Of a stretch of DNA of 64,000 nt, positions 61,971 through 64,000 are shown in pieces. Origin of the DNA: JBAXGW01 sp037139195. GTDB lineage: Bacteria; Bacteroidota; Bacteroidia; Bacteroidales; JAHJDW01. The position numbers and the translations under genes were made by a program. Every line of letters starts with the position of its first letter. Within the stretch, counting starts at the first letter, position 1. The stretch covers positions 1 to 64,000 of the forward strand of contig JBAXGW010000004.1 in assembly GCA_037139195.1 (NCBI GenBank), given 5' to 3'. The notes below the pieces were generated by a model, which saw nothing but the letters and a program-made list of their open reading frames with translations, did no database searches and was not told the origin of the DNA.

Positions 61971-62309
61971 ATGAAATTCTTTCACAACCCAAAATGCAAA
62001 AAAAGCAGAGCTGGTCTCGAATATATTAAAACCAAAAATGTAGATTTTGAATTAGTTGATTACCAAAAAATAGGATTAACAGAGCTTGATTTAAAGGAAA
62101 TATTATCAAAATTAAATATTCAACCTATTGAATTAGTTAGAACTCAAGAAGAATTATTTAAGAAAGAATTAAAAAACAAAAACTTCAATTACGATGAATG
62201 GATTAAGATTATTATCGAAAATCCTAAATTAATGAAACGACCCATAGTAGTTGGCGATAGAAAAGCTGCAATTGCCGACCCTGTTGATGAAATGGATAAA
62301 ATGTTTTAA
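61971..62309 (+). CDS. ArsC/Spx-family thioredoxin-fold protein
   Basis: A 112-residue protein of the arsenate-reductase-like family. The catalytic-type Cys lies in HNPKCKKSRAGLEY near residue 9, and the family signature RPIVVGDRKAAIADP is at the C-terminus. Members either reduce arsenate with glutathione or act as redox-sensing Spx-type or YffB proteins; no arsenic genes are nearby, so the role stays open. It is translationally close to the preceding exported-protein gene (one-base gap). Confidence 0.87.
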   Translation: MKFFHNPKCKKSRAGLEYIKTKNVDFELVDYQKIGLTELDLKEILSKLNIQPIELVRTQEELFKKELKNKNFNYDEWIKIIIENPKLMKRPIVVGDRKAAIADPVDEMDKMF

Positions 62310-62323
62310 AAGTTTCTTGATAT

Positions 62324-64000
62324 TTATTGAATAAAAAGTTTCTTTGTGAACGATTTTTCGGTGCAAGAAATTTCAATTAAATAGATGCCCGATGCAAGTG
62401 TTGAACTCTCAATTTTAAATGAATTTGCCCCCTCATTTGCGAATACTTTTTTTGAAATTATTATTTGCCCGAGTTTATTGTAAAGATTAATGGTGTAATC
62501 TTTAGAACTTGAAACTAAAATATCAGTTTGAATCACATTATCAGCATTAACAAATGAATTAACGCTTTCAACAACAGAATTTGAGCCAATTCCACAAATT
62601 GAGGTTATTGGTTTGAAATATTCGAACCCTCCATCAAAATCTACCTGTTTAATTCTATAATATTTAATTTGATTAATAATATCGAAGTCAGTATAGGAGT
62701 AATTAAGGATGCCATTATAATTGCCAGCACCATTTATTTTGCTTAATTCAGTATAGTTAAGCATATCTAGAGAGCGTTCAACCGCAAAATAATTATTATT
62801 AGTTTCAGAAGCAGTAGACCAATTTAATACCGTAAAATCATTTGAACATTCTGATTCAAAAGAAACTAGTTCTACTGGTAAAGAAGCATCTGTAATACCT
62901 ATTCCTTTTTCGGAAAAGCTACTCAAATTTTTTCTATACGCATATCCAGATGCTACAGTAGTATTTGAAAGCTGTCCAACTAAAGTCCAGTTGTCGCCTG
63001 AAGTAGGACGACTGACAATACTAAATTTACTATCGGTAAGACTAGAAAAGCCACCATTAAAATATAATTTTAAATCGTAAGTTCCATCAATGTTTCCAGT
63101 TTTGTTTAAAGTCCATACACCACTGGCGTGAACACTTGCATAAGTTGTTCCTCCTTCTGTTAAGCTTGTAATGCCCGCTTGTGAGTTACTAGCTGAAGGA
63201 TTAAACCAGCAATCAACTGTTAATGCACCATTTGGCAAGTTATTATTAATAAGCTCAGCTTTATTGGCTCTGGTAGCTATTCCAACAGGGAATGTGTAAG
63301 TATCTGTATTATCGGTTAAAGCTCTGCGCAAACAGCTTGTGTTGCTTGTGCCATAAACCCAACTTGAAGTATATCCGCTATTATCAGCACCAGATGCTAT
63401 TGCAGCAGCAGCAGTATTTGTAACATTTAATAAATACCCATTACATATTGCAATTCCATCATTTAATGTAAGTGTTGAAGCCGATTTTAGGCTCATTGCA
63501 TCTCCCAATAATACGCCATCAGTAGCACCAGGAGCTACGGTATTATTTATAGTTACATTTCCAAATTGATCTGCATCTGAAATAACTGTTTGAGCAGCAG
63601 TTCCATTAAATTCTACTGTAGAAGTTGGGTCGGCGCTCATAGTGCCAGTGCTTGTAAAATTTCCACTATTTTTAAATACACTACTTGCGCTAAGCGTTAA
63701 AGTGCCTAAATTAGTTAATGTACCATTGATTAATGTTTTACTTCCATTAACAGTAAAATCTTTTGCCGCAGTGATGTATGTTTTACTAAAAGCACCACTC
63801 ATTGTTCCACTAAAAGTAACAGAAGTAGCTTTTACATGCAACTTAACATCGGTATAAGTTCCGGTAGTTCCACTTATTCCAGTGCTATTGCCCGTCATCG
63901 TTAAGTAATTTTCATCGTCGGTTTGAATAATAGTTCCATTATTCACAATGTTTCCTGATATATAATACCCTTCGGCACTTGGAGCCCCTGCTATAATGGT
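62324..64000 (-). CDS. T9SS-exported surface protein (5' end outside the window)
   Basis: The frame is open to the right edge, so the protein's N-terminus lies beyond the window; a GTG at 63946 is not a convincing start. The visible 558 or so residues have Thr/Ser/Gly-rich beta-helix-like repeats (NGSKTLINGTLTNLGTLTLS, TFPVGIATRANKAELI), a region typical of large secreted proteins (FESECSNDFTVLNWSTASET), and a type A sorting domain at the end (YNKLGQIIISKKVF ... LASGIYLIEISC). It should be secreted by the type IX system. The binding partner is unknown. Confidence 0.88.
   Translation of the reverse strand, partial: TIIAGAPSAEGYYISGNIVNNGTIIQTDDENYLTMTGNSTGISGTTGTYTDVKLHVKATSVTFSGTMSGAFSKTYITAAKDFTVNGSKTLINGTLTNLGTLTLSASSVFKNSGNFTSTGTMSADPTSTVEFNGTAAQTVISDADQFGNVTINNTVAPGATDGVLLGDAMSLKSASTLTLNDGIAICNGYLLNVTNTAAAAIASGADNSGYTSSWVYGTSNTSCLRRALTDNTDTYTFPVGIATRANKAELINNNLPNGALTVDCWFNPSASNSQAGITSLTEGGTTYASVHASGVWTLNKTGNIDGTYDLKLYFNGGFSSLTDSKFSIVSRPTSGDNWTLVGQLSNTTVASGYAYRKNLSSFSEKGIGITDASLPVELVSFESECSNDFTVLNWSTASETNNNYFAVERSLDMLNYTELSKINGAGNYNGILNYSYTDFDIINQIKYYRIKQVDFDGGFEYFKPITSICGIGSNSVVESVNSFVNADNVIQTDILVSSSKDYTINLYNKLGQIIISKKVFANEGANSFKIESSTLASGIYLIEISCTEKSFTKKLFIQ

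Overview
The window looks like chromosomal DNA from a member of the Bacteroidota. The evidence is AT-rich sequence, type IX secretion (T9SS) C-terminal sorting domains on three large surface proteins, DUF2723 and DUF3127 proteins, an RprX/RprY-type two-component pair, and promoters of the TTTG-N19/20-TAnnTTTG type. Species cannot be named from the sequence alone.

Layout. (1) Positions 1-6,900 are accessory DNA, all on the minus strand: a HEPN-like protein, a 100-residue protein of unknown function, an IetA/IetS-type AAA ATPase plus subtilisin-like protease pair (a known anti-phage/plasmid-maintenance module), and an unrecognised membrane-anchored protein of 525 residues. (2) Positions 7,090-15,620 are a mobile element on the plus strand. 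It has small unknown proteins, a zinc-ribbon protein, a toprim/AAA replication protein split by what looks like a one-base A insertion, and two tyrosine recombinases, the second lacking canonical catalytic residues. Three arrays of a 12-bp repeat (consensus ATTGACCGATTT) and a family of palindromic repeats run through the element. (3) Positions 15,630-19,560 hold a HigBA-like toxin-antitoxin pair, a truncated RHS tip with a small membrane protein, and a DDE transposase gene broken by a 204-bp MITE. A tRNA-Gln(TTG) at 19,728-19,798 has its 3' end facing this accessory block and may be its integration boundary.

(4) From 19,976 onward the DNA is mostly ordinary chromosome. It includes a DUF2723 membrane protein, an amidohydrolase and a flavodoxin-like protein separated by a second MITE, two family-2 glycosyltransferases, an M28 peptidase, thymidine kinase, a metal/cobalamin-type binding lipoprotein, RecJ, a two-component system, a phosphopantetheinyl transferase, AhcY, CysS, an SDR-type threonine dehydrogenase, an RNA helicase, FolK with a deoxynucleoside kinase, SppA and inorganic pyrophosphatase. 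Then come small unknown proteins around an attC-like hairpin region, two tandem T9SS adhesin-like paralogues, a cysteine-rich secreted protein, OsmC and hotdog proteins, an RNA methyltransferase, a hybrid histidine kinase, release factor 2 with the classic programmed +1 frameshift, an ArsC-family protein and a third T9SS protein running off the right edge.

The most unusual parts are the mobile element (12-bp repeat shared by non-coding arrays and a coding sequence, palindromic repeat inserted in frame into a gene, split and degenerate toprim domain) and the neighbourhood of the IetAS pair, where the 525-residue membrane protein and the HEPN protein have no assigned partner.
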